A stretch of DNA of 64,000 nucleotides. Source: Schumannella sp. 10F1B-5-1 (GTDB taxonomy: Bacteria; Actinomycetota; Actinomycetes; Actinomycetales; Microbacteriaceae). This document shows positions 40,110-48,814 of this stretch, in pieces (the first letter of the stretch is position 1; every line of letters starts with the position of its first letter). A program made the translations under genes and the position numbers. The notes beneath the pieces were generated by a model. The model did no database searches and was not told the DNA's origin. It was given only the letters and a program-made list of their open reading frames with translations. Location: assembly GCF_006517535.1 (NCBI RefSeq), contig NZ_VHQH01000040.1, positions 1 to 64,000 of the forward strand. Direction: 5' to 3'.

Positions 40110-40631
40110 TCAGAGCTCGACCGTGCGGCTCTCGCCGATCTCGGGCGGCCGATGCGCGATCAGCGCCGCCGCCACTTCGACGACGCGACGCAGCGCCGGG
40201 CGGTCGAGATCCCAGAACTCGATCGAGTCGACGTCGACGCGCAGCAGCGCGACGGCCGGATCCTCGCGCCCGCCCTCGAAGTAGGCCTCGGCCCACGGGT
40301 TCCAGAGCAGGTCGATGCGCGCCTGGCTGCGGTCGATGCTCGCGCGCCCGCTGAGCGACAGGTGGCCCTTGCCGTCGGCCACCGACACGTTGACCTCGGG
40401 ATGCCGGCGGATCTCGTCGGTCTTCTCGCTCGGGTCGGCGGTGAAGAACCAGAGCGAGCCCGCGAAGTTCTCGGTGCCGTCGACGCCGTGCTCGAGCAGG
40501 GCGAGCGGTCGGCTGTGCAGGGCGCCGGAGGCGGCGCGCGAGGTCACGGTCGCGGTGCGGGCCGAGGTGAGGATGCGGCGCACGGTCGCGAGGTCGTCGT
40601 CGGGGTTCGGGGTGGCGGCGTCGTCGGTCAT
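40110..40631 (-). CDS. pyridoxamine 5'-phosphate oxidase-family protein
   Basis: A 173-aa protein with the PPOX split-barrel flavin fold of the general stress protein 26 type: ILTSARTATVTSRAASGALHSRPLAL, LWFFTADPSEKTDEIRRHPEVNVS and SLSGRASI, with an FWD motif near the end. Flavin or F420 binding is likely; the substrate is unknown. GAGCGT ends 7 nt before the ATG, a relaxed version of the leaderless -10 pattern. Confidence 0.87.
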   Translation of the reverse strand: MTDDAATPNPDDDLATVRRILTSARTATVTSRAASGALHSRPLALLEHGVDGTENFAGSLWFFTADPSEKTDEIRRHPEVNVSVADGKGHLSLSGRASIDRSQARIDLLWNPWAEAYFEGGREDPAVALLRVDVDSIEFWDLDRPALRRVVEVAAALIAHRPPEIGESRTVEL

Positions 40632-40730
40632 GGCCCCACGCTCGCACCCGCGCGCGATCGCCCGGCGTCACTGTCCGCCGACGTCCAGGCGACGCGCCAC
40701 CCGCATCCAGGCGACGCGATCGCGGCGTCG

Positions 40731-41219
40731 TCAGGCCGCGACGACCCGCTCGGTGAAGGAGGCGAGACGCTGCGTGAGACCCGCGGCGCGGTGCGCGACG
40801 ACCTCGCCCGGATCGTGGCGCAGCTCGGTTCCGGGCGCGCGCATCCGGATCAGCGTCGAGCAGCCCAGGTCGGCGCAGATGTAGGTGCCGACCGAGTTGC
40901 CGCGCTCGCCGGCCTCGCCGGCGCGGCGGGCGGAGAACATGCGCACCTGGCTCGCGGGCTGCAGGGTCTGGCAGAGCGAGCACATCGCCGATCCGGCGGG
41001 CAGCTGCGATTCGGCGGCGCGCAGGGTGAGCCCGACGGGTTCGTCGTCGTTCCAGAAGACGACGTAGCCGCGCTGCGGCGCCTGCGGATCGCGCCAGCCG
41101 AGGAACTCGCGCTCGTCCCAGATCACCTCGTGCAATCCGGGCATGGGCATGCGCGCGGCTTCGCCCGCCGGGGCGTTCACCATCGATTCGCGGATCTCGG
41201 ACTCGGTCAGCGGCCTCAT
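40731..41219 (-). CDS. FBP-type treble-clef zinc-finger protein (EF-G-binding family)
   Basis: A 162-aa protein. It carries the C-terminal four-Cys treble clef of fusidic-acid-resistance (FusB-like) proteins: CSLCQTL and, after about 30 residues, CADLGCS. The N-terminal part (MRPLTESEIRESMVNAP, WDEREFLGWRDPQAPQ) fits actinobacterial FBP-domain proteins. Ribosome/EF-G interaction is the known role of the family; drug resistance is not implied. The ATG at 41219 is chosen; a GTG at 41240 is also in frame. Confidence 0.8.
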   Translation of the reverse strand: MRPLTESEIRESMVNAPAGEAARMPMPGLHEVIWDEREFLGWRDPQAPQRGYVVFWNDDEPVGLTLRAAESQLPAGSAMCSLCQTLQPASQVRMFSARRAGEAGERGNSVGTYICADLGCSTLIRMRAPGTELRHDPGEVVAHRAAGLTQRLASFTERVVAA

Positions 41220-41281
41220 GGTGCGGGTCAGCCTACTCACGCCCCCGCGCGAGCGCCGGGGTGGATGCGGTGGGATGCGGC

Positions 41282-41309
41282 CTCAGAGCCCGCGGCTCAG
41301 AGCCCGCGG
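41282..41309. repeat. 14-bp perfect tandem duplication at a stop codon
   Basis: CTCAGAGCCCGCGG occurs twice head-to-tail (41282-41295, 41296-41309). The second copy holds the stop codon of the minus-strand TetR gene, so the gene end is duplicated. Confidence 0.88.
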
Positions 41310-41926
41310 TCGACCATGCCGATCACGCGGCGGCCGGTCTGGCGCGCGAGCTCCGGATCGAGGTCGTGCAGCGGCCCTTCGAGCGCGAGCATGGCGAGTC
41401 CGTGCACGGCCGACCAGGCGAGCAGCTCGGCGCCCGGCCGTCGCTCGGCGGGCAGCTCGCCGGCGGCGACGAGGTCGTCGAGGGCGATGCCGAGCAGCTC
41501 GAACGGCGTGCGTCCGCGGGGTCCGGCCTTGTCGGGACTCAGCGCCGACTCCAGATCGCGGGGGACCGTGAACGCCGCGCGGAACAGTCCGGGCTCGTCG
41601 CGGGCGAAACGCAGGTAGCCGATGCCGACGGCCTCGAGCTCGGCGTGCGCGACCGCGGCGGCGTCGCCCCGGCGGTCGATGCGCTCCCATTCCTCCTCGA
41701 TCGCCTCGGCGACCGCGCCGAGGGCGGCGTCGCTCACGGCGCCGACCAGTGCGGTGCGGTCGGCGAAGTGCCGGTAGGCGGCGTTGGGCGAGACGCCGGC
41801 CCGGCGGGTGGCCTCGCGCAGCACGACCGCGTCGGGGCCGGATTCGCGCGCCATCTCGAGGCCCGCACCCACGAGCGCCTGGCGCAGGTCGCCGTGGCGG
41901 TAGGTCGACCGCTGCGGTGCGCTCAT
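41297..41926 (-). CDS. TetR-family transcriptional regulator
   Basis: A 209-aa regulator. The HTH (about 10-55) reads YRHGDLRQALVGAGLEMARE, VVLREATRRAGVSPNAAYRHFADRTALV; the C-terminal half is the ligand/dimer domain. Divergent from the VOC gene at 42109, with a palindrome at 41999-42015 in the shared 182-bp gap, so it probably controls that gene and itself. Confidence 0.9.
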   Translation of the reverse strand: MSAPQRSTYRHGDLRQALVGAGLEMARESGPDAVVLREATRRAGVSPNAAYRHFADRTALVGAVSDAALGAVAEAIEEEWERIDRRGDAAAVAHAELEAVGIGYLRFARDEPGLFRAAFTVPRDLESALSPDKAGPRGRTPFELLGIALDDLVAAGELPAERRPGAELLAWSAVHGLAMLALEGPLHDLDPELARQTGRRVIGMVDRGL

Positions 41927-41998
41927 GCGGCTCCTCGGCTCGGCGGTGGTGCAACGGGCGACGCGCCGACTCTGGACGACCCGCGCTCGCTGTGGGAT

Positions 41999-42015
41999 TG
42001 TTGACAGCGTACACA
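41999..42015. promoter_or_regulatory. TetR-type operator candidate TGTnnACnnnGTnnACA
   Basis: The 17-bp sequence TGTTGACAGCGTACACA is symmetric at ten positions. It contains TTGACA (42001-42006), a -35 box for the rightward VOC gene, so repressor binding would block that promoter. Confidence 0.5.
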
Positions 42016-42108
42016 TGATCGGCGATCCATTCGGACGCATCGAACGGCGCGTCCCGGTCCCGACCGCGATCACGTGACCCTCAGAAGTCTGACCGAGAGG
42101 ACGCATCC

Positions 42109-42483
42109 ATGCTGACCACCACCGGCGCCTTCAGCGGCTTCTCGGTCTCCGACCCCGAGCGGGCGCGTGACTTCTACGGCCGGGTCCTCGGCCTCGACGT
42201 GGAGGACGCCGGGATGGGCGGCATCACGCGCCTCTCCCTGCCCGGCGGCGGCAGCGTCATCCTCTATCCCAAGGAGAACCACGAGCCGGCGACCTACACC
42301 GTGCTCAACCTCGAGGTCGCCGACGTGGGCGTCGCGATCCGCGAGCTGGGCGAATCGGGTCTCGAGCCGATCCGCTACGAGGGGATGCCGCAGGACGACG
42401 ACGGCGCCATGCGCGGCCACGGACCCGACATCGCCTGGTTCACCGACCCCTTCGGCAACATCTTCTCCGTCATCCACGGCTGA
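42109..42483 (+). CDS. VOC/glyoxalase-family protein
   Basis: A 124-aa single-module vicinal oxygen chelate protein: GAFSGFSVSDPERARDFYGRVLGL, VILYPKENHEPATYTVLNLEV, and the end WFTDPFGNIFSVIHG. Metal ligands and substrate are uncertain; it may be a glyoxalase, dioxygenase or antibiotic-binding protein. The start has a nearby GAGAGGA. Likely regulated by the divergent TetR gene. Confidence 0.88.
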   Translation: MLTTTGAFSGFSVSDPERARDFYGRVLGLDVEDAGMGGITRLSLPGGGSVILYPKENHEPATYTVLNLEVADVGVAIRELGESGLEPIRYEGMPQDDDGAMRGHGPDIAWFTDPFGNIFSVIHG

Positions 42484-42548
42484 GCCCTTCTCCCGAAGGG
42501 GGCACTCGGGCGGAGCTCCGCCGCCGAGCGCCGCGAGAGAATGGCCGC

Positions 42549-44069
42549 GTGCTGCATCTGAGCCTCGCCGACCCCCTGCGCCGTGACCTCGACCGGGCCG
42601 TCTACACGGTCGACCGGATGCGCGGCCTCTGGGGCGACGTCGCCGACGACGCCCTGCAGCGCGCCGACCGGGTGCCCGCCCTGCGCGCGCTCGCCGGCCG
42701 CACCGAGCCGGCCGCCGTGCTCGCCCGGCTCTTCGTGCTCGGCGACGGCGTCGCCGCCGCGGACGTCGCGGCCGCCCTGCCGACCACCGGCGCGGCCGCG
42801 GCGGTCGAGGGCGGGCTGCTCGCGGCCGGCGACGACGGACTGCTGCGCGGTGCGATCGACCTGCGCCCCTACTCCGTCGTCGACGCGCTCGGCGTGACCG
42901 CCTGGTGGATCGCGAGCGACCTCGGCGAGCTCGCCACCGGCCAGGCGCTGCGCACCGACCACGTGCTCGGCATCGGCGGAGCCTCCGCCACCCTGAGCGG
43001 GCTCATGCTGCCCGACCGCGCGCGCCGCGTGCTCGACCTCGGAACCGGCTGCGGCATCCAGGCCCTGCACGCCAGCCGCTTCGCCGACCAGGTCGTCGCC
43101 ACCGACATCTCCGAACGTGCGCTCGACTTCGGCCGCTTCAACGCCGCGCTCAACGGCGTCGACACGATCGAGTTCCGGCTCGGCAGCCTCTACGAACCCG
43201 TCGCGGGCGAGCGCTTCGACCGCATCGTCAGCAACCCGCCCTTCGTCATCACGCCGCGCCGCGGGGGAGTGCCCGAGTACGAGTACCGCGACGGCGGCAT
43301 GGTCGGCGATGCGCTCGTCGCCGCGGTCGTGGCCGGTGCCGCCGAGCACCTCGAGCCCGGCGGGGTCGCCCAGCTGCTCGGCAACTGGGAGTACCGCGAC
43401 GGCGTCGACGGGCTGAACCGCGCCGCCGCCTGGGCTCAGGATGCGCGGCTCGAGTTCTGGATGATCGAACGCGAGCGAATCGACCCCGCGCGCTACGCCG
43501 AGACGTGGATCCGCGACGGCGGCACGAAGCCCGGCGGGCCGGAGTGGGAACCGCTCGTCGGCGCCTGGCTCGACGACTTCGCCGAGCGCGGCGTCGACGA
43601 GATCGGATTCGGCTACGTGCTGCTGCGGCGCCCGGCGGAGGGCGCGCCGACGCATCAGCCGCTGCAGCGTGCGGAGCGCATCCCCGAGGCCCTCGGCGAG
43701 AACCCCGCCGGACTCGGGCCGCACCTCTCGGCCGTGCTCGCGGCGCACGACGCGCTCGCCGCGCTCGGCCCCGACGGCGTCGACGACCACGCCTTCCGCG
43801 TCGCGCCCGACGTGACCGAGCAGCGCAGCCACTGGCCCGGCGAGGAGAGCCCGTCGGCGCTCGTGCTGCGCCAGGGCGGCGGCTTCGGGCGCAGCCTGCA
43901 GGTCTCGCCGGCCGTCTCCGCGGCCGTCGGCGCCTCCGACGGCGAGCTCGCGCTGGGCGTGCTCGCCGGCGCGATCGCGCAGCTGCTCGAGCAGGACGAG
44001 CGGGCCGTGCTGATCGAGATCCGCGCCGAGACGATCGAGCTCATCCACTGCGGTCTGGTCGTTCCCTGA
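42549..44069 (+). CDS. class I SAM methyltransferase with NPPF motif (HemK/PrmC-like)
   Basis: A 506-aa protein. The N-terminal about 150 residues form a helical region like that of actinobacterial DUF7059-type methyltransferases. The SAM site is VLDLGTGCGIQALHAS (about residues 160-175), VVATDISERALDFGRFNAA follows, and the catalytic tetrad IVSNPPFVI places it with N6-adenine/glutamine methyltransferases acting on planar amides or bases. The C-terminal about 170 residues are an extra domain of unknown role. Target could be rRNA, DNA or protein. GAGAAT lies 6 nt before the GTG. Confidence 0.82.
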   Translation: MLHLSLADPLRRDLDRAVYTVDRMRGLWGDVADDALQRADRVPALRALAGRTEPAAVLARLFVLGDGVAAADVAAALPTTGAAAAVEGGLLAAGDDGLLRGAIDLRPYSVVDALGVTAWWIASDLGELATGQALRTDHVLGIGGASATLSGLMLPDRARRVLDLGTGCGIQALHASRFADQVVATDISERALDFGRFNAALNGVDTIEFRLGSLYEPVAGERFDRIVSNPPFVITPRRGGVPEYEYRDGGMVGDALVAAVVAGAAEHLEPGGVAQLLGNWEYRDGVDGLNRAAAWAQDARLEFWMIERERIDPARYAETWIRDGGTKPGGPEWEPLVGAWLDDFAERGVDEIGFGYVLLRRPAEGAPTHQPLQRAERIPEALGENPAGLGPHLSAVLAAHDALAALGPDGVDDHAFRVAPDVTEQRSHWPGEESPSALVLRQGGGFGRSLQVSPAVSAAVGASDGELALGVLAGAIAQLLEQDERAVLIEIRAETIELIHCGLVVP

Positions 44070-44163
44070 GAGCCTGAGCGAGACTCACACCGGCTGCCCG
44101 GCCGGGAGTAACGTCGCGGCCGTCGCCCGGGTCCGACCCGGACGGGTAAGGACACCAGCGACG

Positions 44164-45711
44164 ATGACCGACGCGATCGACCCCCAGCGCAGCCCGAGCA
44201 CCTCGGGTGCTGCCGCATCCGGCTCAGGCAGGAAGGGGACGATCCGCAGCCTCGTGCCGGCCCGTCTCGACCGATTGCCGTGGGCCCGGTTCCACTGGAT
44301 GATCGTCGTCGGTCTCGGCGTCTCGTGGATCCTCGACGGACTCGAGATCCAGATCGTCTCGCAGAACGGCTACGCCACCGAGTTCGACATGAACTCGGCC
44401 GAGATCGGCGCGACCGGAACCGTCTACCTCGTCGGCCAGGTCGTCGGCGCCCTGTTCTTCGGCCGGCTCTCCGACCGGCTGGGTCGCAAGAAGCTGTTCA
44501 TCCTGACCCTCGCGATCTACCTCGCGGGCAGCGCGCTCGCCGGCGTGACGCCGAACTTCGACAACCACTGGGCGAGCATCATCGTGCTCTGGGTGTTCCG
44601 GTTCGTGGCCGGCGCCGGCATCGGCGGCGAGTACGCCGCGATCAACTCGGCGATCGACGAGCTCATCCCCTCGCACTACCGCGGCCACGTCGACATCGCG
44701 ATCAACGGCACCTACTGGGGCGGGGCGGCGCTCGGCGCCGCCGCCAACCTGATCTTCCTCAACAGCGACACGTTCGGCTCCGACTGGGTCGACAACTGGG
44801 GCTGGCGCCTGTCGTTCTTCATCGGTCCGGTGCTCGGACTGATCATCATCTACCTGCGCCGCCACATCCCCGAGAGTCCGCGCTGGCAGATGACCCACGG
44901 CTTCGAGAAGGAGGCCGAGGAGACCGTCGACCGCATCGAGAAGGAGGTCGAGGCGCAGGGGAAGAAGCTCGAGCCCGTCGGCGACGACCGCGCGATCGAG
45001 CTCACGTCGCACGAGCGGGTGCCGTTCCACATCCTGGCCAAGGTGTTCTTCAGGATGTACCCGAAGCGCACCCTCGTCGGCGCGACCATGATGATCACGC
45101 AGTCGTTCCTCTACAACGCGATCTTCTTCAGCTACGCGCTCGCGCTGCAGAACTTCTACGACATCGACAAGTCGCAGACCGGCTACTACTTCTTCCCGTT
45201 CGCGATCGGCAACCTCGTCGGCCCGCTCGTGCTCGGCCGACTGTTCGACAGCTGGGGGCGCCGCAAGATGGTGCTGCTCACCTACGGCGGCTCGGGCGTC
45301 ATCCTCGCCGTGTCGGCGATCCTGTTCCAGGCGGATGCGCTCAACGCGGTGACGCAGACGATCTTCTGGTGCGCGGCGTTCTTCCTCGCCTCGGCTGGCG
45401 CCTCGGCCGCCTACCTGACCGTCAGCGAGATCTTCCCGCTCGAGGTGCGCAGCCAGGCGATCTCCTACTTCTTCTCGATCGCGCAGATCTTCGGCTCGCT
45501 CGCCCCGCTCATCTACGGCGCCATGATCGGCGACGGCAGCGACCGCGGCCCGATCACGATCGGCTACTTCCTCGGCTCGGCGATCATGCTCGTCGGCGGC
45601 ATCGTCACCTTCATCTTCGGCGTGGATGCGGAGCGCAAGCAGCTCGAGGCCGTCACCGATCCGCTGACCCTCATCGAGAAGGAGGAGGCGAAGGAAGCCG
45701 AGGGCCGGTAG
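44164..45711 (+). CDS. MFS transporter, sugar/metabolite porter type
   Basis: A 515-aa transporter with 12 predicted helices. The signature GRLSDRLGRKKLF follows helix 2, a conserved IPESPRW segment lies in the central loop region, and GRLFDSWGRRKMV repeats the signature in the second half. RFVAGAGIGGEYAAINSAIDEL resembles the metabolite:H+ symporter group. Substrate unknown; no catabolic genes are adjacent. Confidence 0.88.
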   Translation: MTDAIDPQRSPSTSGAAASGSGRKGTIRSLVPARLDRLPWARFHWMIVVGLGVSWILDGLEIQIVSQNGYATEFDMNSAEIGATGTVYLVGQVVGALFFGRLSDRLGRKKLFILTLAIYLAGSALAGVTPNFDNHWASIIVLWVFRFVAGAGIGGEYAAINSAIDELIPSHYRGHVDIAINGTYWGGAALGAAANLIFLNSDTFGSDWVDNWGWRLSFFIGPVLGLIIIYLRRHIPESPRWQMTHGFEKEAEETVDRIEKEVEAQGKKLEPVGDDRAIELTSHERVPFHILAKVFFRMYPKRTLVGATMMITQSFLYNAIFFSYALALQNFYDIDKSQTGYYFFPFAIGNLVGPLVLGRLFDSWGRRKMVLLTYGGSGVILAVSAILFQADALNAVTQTIFWCAAFFLASAGASAAYLTVSEIFPLEVRSQAISYFFSIAQIFGSLAPLIYGAMIGDGSDRGPITIGYFLGSAIMLVGGIVTFIFGVDAERKQLEAVTDPLTLIEKEEAKEAEGR

Positions 45712-45847
45712 CGGCCCCCGGCGGCGCTCGTCGAGCGGTGCGGGCCGGCGCTCAGGCGACTCCCACCGCATCCCCTCGTCATCCCAGGATCGGCACAGTG
45801 CGTCCTCAGCCCTCGCGCCTAGCGTGAGGGCAAGAGGAGGACGACCG

Positions 45848-46600
45848 ATGGGATTCCTGGACCGGCTGTTCGGCAGCGAGGACACCGCGACCGACAGCGC
45901 ACCCCGACGGACCGATACCGCGCCCCGACCGCAGCACGACGCGCGCAGTCAGGACGAGATCGCGATCGAGCGCTACCGCTATCTGCTGCGCACCGCCCCG
46001 CCCGAGACGATCGAGCAGGTGCACCGCGAGGCCTTCGCGAAGCTGACCGACGAGCAGCGCGCCATGATCTACGAGGAGCTGAGCCGCGGCGCCGGCACGG
46101 GCGAGCGCCCGCTGTCGAGCGAGCCCGCCACCCTCGCCCGCGCCGCCACCCGGGCGGAGTTCCGCCAGCCGGGCAGCATGGAGCGGGTCATGTCGGGCAG
46201 TGCCTTCGGCGCGAGCAGCGCCGCGAACGCGGGCGGGCAGGGCCAGTACGGCAGCCCCGGGTACGGCCAGCACCCGGAGTCGCAGCGCTACGTCGGGCAG
46301 AACGCCCAGCAGCAGCGCGGGCCCGGCATGGGCGCCATGATCGGCAGCTCGCTGCTCGGAACCGTCGCGGGCTACGTCATCGGCTCGGCGCTCGTCAGCG
46401 CGTTCCTGCCGTGGGACGGCGGCGCGGGCGACACGGCCAGCGATTCGGGCGACTCCGGCTCGGGGGACTCGGGCTCGAGCGACGCCTCGGGCGGCGACGC
46501 CGGCGTCGACACCGCGAGCGCGGACTCCGGCGGCGACTTCGGCGGAGGGGATTTCGGCGGAGGAGACTTCGGCGGCGACTTCGGAGACTTCGGGTTCTGA
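45848..46600 (+). CDS. membrane-associated protein with Asp/Phe/Gly-rich tail
   Basis: A 250-aa protein. The N-terminal about 110 residues are charged and helical (IAIERYRYLLRTAPPETIEQVHREAFAKL). A Gln/Gly/Tyr-rich stretch leads to one transmembrane helix (about 155-178, MIGSSLLGTVAGYVIGSALV). An acidic Ser/Asp/Gly region follows, ending in repeats of GGGDF. A similar layout is seen in other actinobacterial proteins of unknown role. TAGCGT (45820-45825) and AGAGGA give a promoter and a leadered start. Function unknown. Confidence 0.65.
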   Translation: MGFLDRLFGSEDTATDSAPRRTDTAPRPQHDARSQDEIAIERYRYLLRTAPPETIEQVHREAFAKLTDEQRAMIYEELSRGAGTGERPLSSEPATLARAATRAEFRQPGSMERVMSGSAFGASSAANAGGQGQYGSPGYGQHPESQRYVGQNAQQQRGPGMGAMIGSSLLGTVAGYVIGSALVSAFLPWDGGAGDTASDSGDSGSGDSGSSDASGGDAGVDTASADSGGDFGGGDFGGGDFGGDFGDFGF

Positions 46601-46685
46601 TCCCGCCGTCTCCGCGGCCGGTCTGCTGACCGCGCGAGAGACGTGGATGCCGCGGGTCCAGACCGCGCGCATCCCGACACGAGGA

Positions 46686-46724
46686 ACGGCGTGCGAGCCG
46701 GGAACATCCCGGGTCGCACGCCGT
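46686..46724. terminator. 17-bp stem-loop between convergent genes
   Basis: 46686-46702 pairs with 46708-46724 with one mismatch around AACAT. It lies between the ends of the genes at 45848 (+) and 46744 (-), so it can serve both. No other feature is seen in the gap. Confidence 0.7.
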
Positions 46725-46743
46725 CCGTCATGAGCGCCGGTCG

Positions 46744-47787
46744 TCAGGGCTTGAGCAGCACCTTGATCGCGCGGCGCTCGTCCATGGCGGCGTAGGCCTC
46801 GGCGACCTCGTCGAGCGGCAGCTCCAGGTCGAAGACCTCGCCGGGGCGGATCGTGCCGTCGAGCACGTCGGGCAGCAGCGTCGGGATGTAGTCGCGCGCC
46901 GGGGCCATGCCGCCGCTCACCGACACGTTGCGGCTGAACAGCTGCTGCACCTTGAGCTCCGTGCCCTCGGCCGGCACGCCGACGTAGCCGACGCGGCCGC
47001 CGCCGCGCACGACCGCGAGGGCCTGCGCCATCGACTCCTTGGTTCCGACGCACTCGAGCACCGCATCCACGAGGTCGCCGTCGAGCAGGGCCTGCACGGC
47101 GCCGCGCGCCTCGTCACCGCGCTCCTCGACGATGTCGGTCGCACCGAAGCGGGTCGCCTGCGCTTGACGGGTGGGGTTGCGGCTCATCGCGATGATGCGG
47201 CTCGCGCCGAGGCGGTGCGCGGCGAGCACGGCGCAGAGTCCGACGGCGCCGTCGCCGACGACCGCGACGACGTCGCCCGGGCCGACGCCGGCCGAGACGG
47301 CGGCGTGGTGCCCGGTCGACATGACGTCGGCGAGGGTGAGCAGGTGGGGGATCAGCTCCTCGTCGATCGGGCCGGGCACGACCACGAGCGAGCTGTCGGC
47401 GAAGGGGATGCGCACGCGCTCGCCCTGCGCGCCGTCGACGCGCTCGCCCTCGGCGTCCTTGCCGCCGAAGAACGTGGCGTGGTCGCAAGCGGCGCTCATG
47501 CCGTGACGGCAGGCCTGGCAGCTGCCGTCGCTGAGCGAGAACGGCGCGATCACGAAGTCGCCGACGGCGATGTCGGTCACGTCGTCGCCGAGCTGCTCGA
47601 CGACGCCGACCAGCTCGTGCCCGATCGGTCCCTCGGAGTGCCGGACGCCGCGGTAGCCCCAGAGGTCCGAGCCGCAGACGCAGGCCGCGACGACGCGCAC
47701 GACCGCGTCGCGCGGACCCTGGATGCGCGGCTCGGGTCGCTCCTCGATCTGCACCGAGCGGGCGCCGTGGATGACGGCGGCGCGCAT
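46744..47787 (-). CDS. zinc-dependent alcohol dehydrogenase family protein
   Basis: A 347-aa medium-chain dehydrogenase. Catalytic zinc ligands lie in VCGSDLWGYRG and IGHELVG; the structural-zinc lobe is degenerate (CQACRHGMSAAC, three cysteines). The Rossmann motif is VAVVGDGAVGLCAV. The ATG overlaps the stop of a 15-codon upstream ORF (TGATG), suggesting translational coupling. Substrate not predictable; probably a secondary alcohol, polyol or threonine-like compound. Confidence 0.88.
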   Translation of the reverse strand: MRAAVIHGARSVQIEERPEPRIQGPRDAVVRVVAACVCGSDLWGYRGVRHSEGPIGHELVGVVEQLGDDVTDIAVGDFVIAPFSLSDGSCQACRHGMSAACDHATFFGGKDAEGERVDGAQGERVRIPFADSSLVVVPGPIDEELIPHLLTLADVMSTGHHAAVSAGVGPGDVVAVVGDGAVGLCAVLAAHRLGASRIIAMSRNPTRQAQATRFGATDIVEERGDEARGAVQALLDGDLVDAVLECVGTKESMAQALAVVRGGGRVGYVGVPAEGTELKVQQLFSRNVSVSGGMAPARDYIPTLLPDVLDGTIRPGEVFDLELPLDEVAEAYAAMDERRAIKVLLKP

Positions 47788-47834
47788 CAGGCGACGCTCC
47801 GGTGCTGTGCGGACGGCGTGAGGGTGGAGGGCAT
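47787..47834 (-). CDS. candidate 15-aa leader peptide of the alcohol dehydrogenase gene
   Basis: Reads MPSTLTPSAQHRSVA. It has GGAAGG 7 nt before its ATG and a stop that shares a base with the dehydrogenase start (TGATG). The dehydrogenase itself lacks another clear ribosome site, so translation of this ORF may deliver ribosomes to it. Being short and GC-rich, it could be a chance ORF. Confidence 0.45.
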   Translation of the reverse strand: MPSTLTPSAQHRSVA

Positions 47835-47947
47835 GGGTGGTCCTTCCGACGAGGGGAGAGGGAGGCGGTGGTGCCGCGCCTTCACGTTAGCGCCGCGGGC
47901 AGGCGCGCCGCCGCCGCGCGGCGCCGCGGGCGCTCTAGCCTTCCCGG

Positions 47948-48796
47948 GTGACCCCGCCGCCCGACCCGAACGACCGCTACGGATCCGATGTGCTCTCGGG
48001 CGACTGGCGCTCGGCCGGCCGCGTGACGCCGAGGCAGGTGCCGGCCGAGCCCGGGCTCGTGCTCGAGCTGGCCGACTCCGGTTTCGTCGGCGCGCTCGTG
48101 CGGATGCAGGGACGCACGGTCGAGCTCGAGGATCGGCACGGCAAGGTGCGCGTGTTCCCGATCGGCAGCGGCTTCCTCGTCGACGGTGCGCCGGTCGTGC
48201 TCGTGCCGGCGCCGCGGGGGCCGGCCTCGGCCACCGCGCTGCGCACCGCATCCGGATCGGTCGCGGCCCGCACGCCGCAGCCGGCGCGCGTCGCACGAGC
48301 CAGCCGCATCTACGTCGAGGGCCGGCACGACGCCGAGCTCGTCGAGAAGGTGTGGGGCGCCGACCTGCGCGGCGAGGGCATCGTCGTGGAGTACCTCGAG
48401 GGCGTCGATCACTTGGCCGAGGTGCTGGCCGAGGTGCGCCCGGGCCCGCAGCGCCGCATCGGCGTGCTGGTCGACCACCTCGTTCCGGGCTCGAAGGAGA
48501 GCCGCATCACCGAGCGCCTGCAGAGCGCCGATGTGCTGATCGTCGGGCATCCCTATGTCGATGTCTGGCAGTCGGTGAAGCCGGCGCGACTCGGGATCGC
48601 GGCCTGGCCGACGATCCCGAGGAACGTGGAGTGGAAGCACGGCATCTGCGCCGCCTTCGGCTGGCCGCACGACGACCAGGCCGACATCGCGGCGGCCTGG
48701 CAGCGCATCCTCTCCCGGGTGCGCAGCTACCAGGATCTCGAACCGGCGCTGCTCGGCCGGGTCGAGGAGCTGATCGACTTCGTCACGCGCGACTGA
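47948..48796 (+). CDS. DUF3097 family protein
   Basis: A 282-aa protein of an actinobacteria-specific family. The N-terminal about 100 residues form a small beta domain (LELADSGFVGALVRMQGRTVELEDR, VFPIGSGFLVDG). The C-terminal part is a Toprim-like fold (IYVEGRHDAELVEKVWG, IGVLVDHLVPGSKESRI, VLIVGHPYVDVWQSV), suggesting nucleic acid or nucleotide metabolism; the function is not established. TAGCCT (47936-47941) ends 6 nt before the GTG (leaderless). Confidence 0.88.
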   Translation: MTPPPDPNDRYGSDVLSGDWRSAGRVTPRQVPAEPGLVLELADSGFVGALVRMQGRTVELEDRHGKVRVFPIGSGFLVDGAPVVLVPAPRGPASATALRTASGSVAARTPQPARVARASRIYVEGRHDAELVEKVWGADLRGEGIVVEYLEGVDHLAEVLAEVRPGPQRRIGVLVDHLVPGSKESRITERLQSADVLIVGHPYVDVWQSVKPARLGIAAWPTIPRNVEWKHGICAAFGWPHDDQADIAAAWQRILSRVRSYQDLEPALLGRVEELIDFVTRD

Positions 48797-48814
48797 GCGT
48801 CACGCGCGACTGAG
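48781..48814. repeat. 17-bp perfect tandem duplication across a stop codon
   Basis: CGTCACGCGCGACTGAG occurs twice in tandem (48781-48797, 48798-48814). The first copy ends the DUF3097 gene; the second lies in the 3' end of the convergent acyltransferase gene, whose last codons are therefore part of the duplicated sequence. Confidence 0.9.

Noticed and set aside
40731-41219. Fusidic acid resistance determinant
   Set aside because: The zinc-finger domain is shared with FusB, but this is a common chromosomal actinobacterial family; resistance cannot be inferred.
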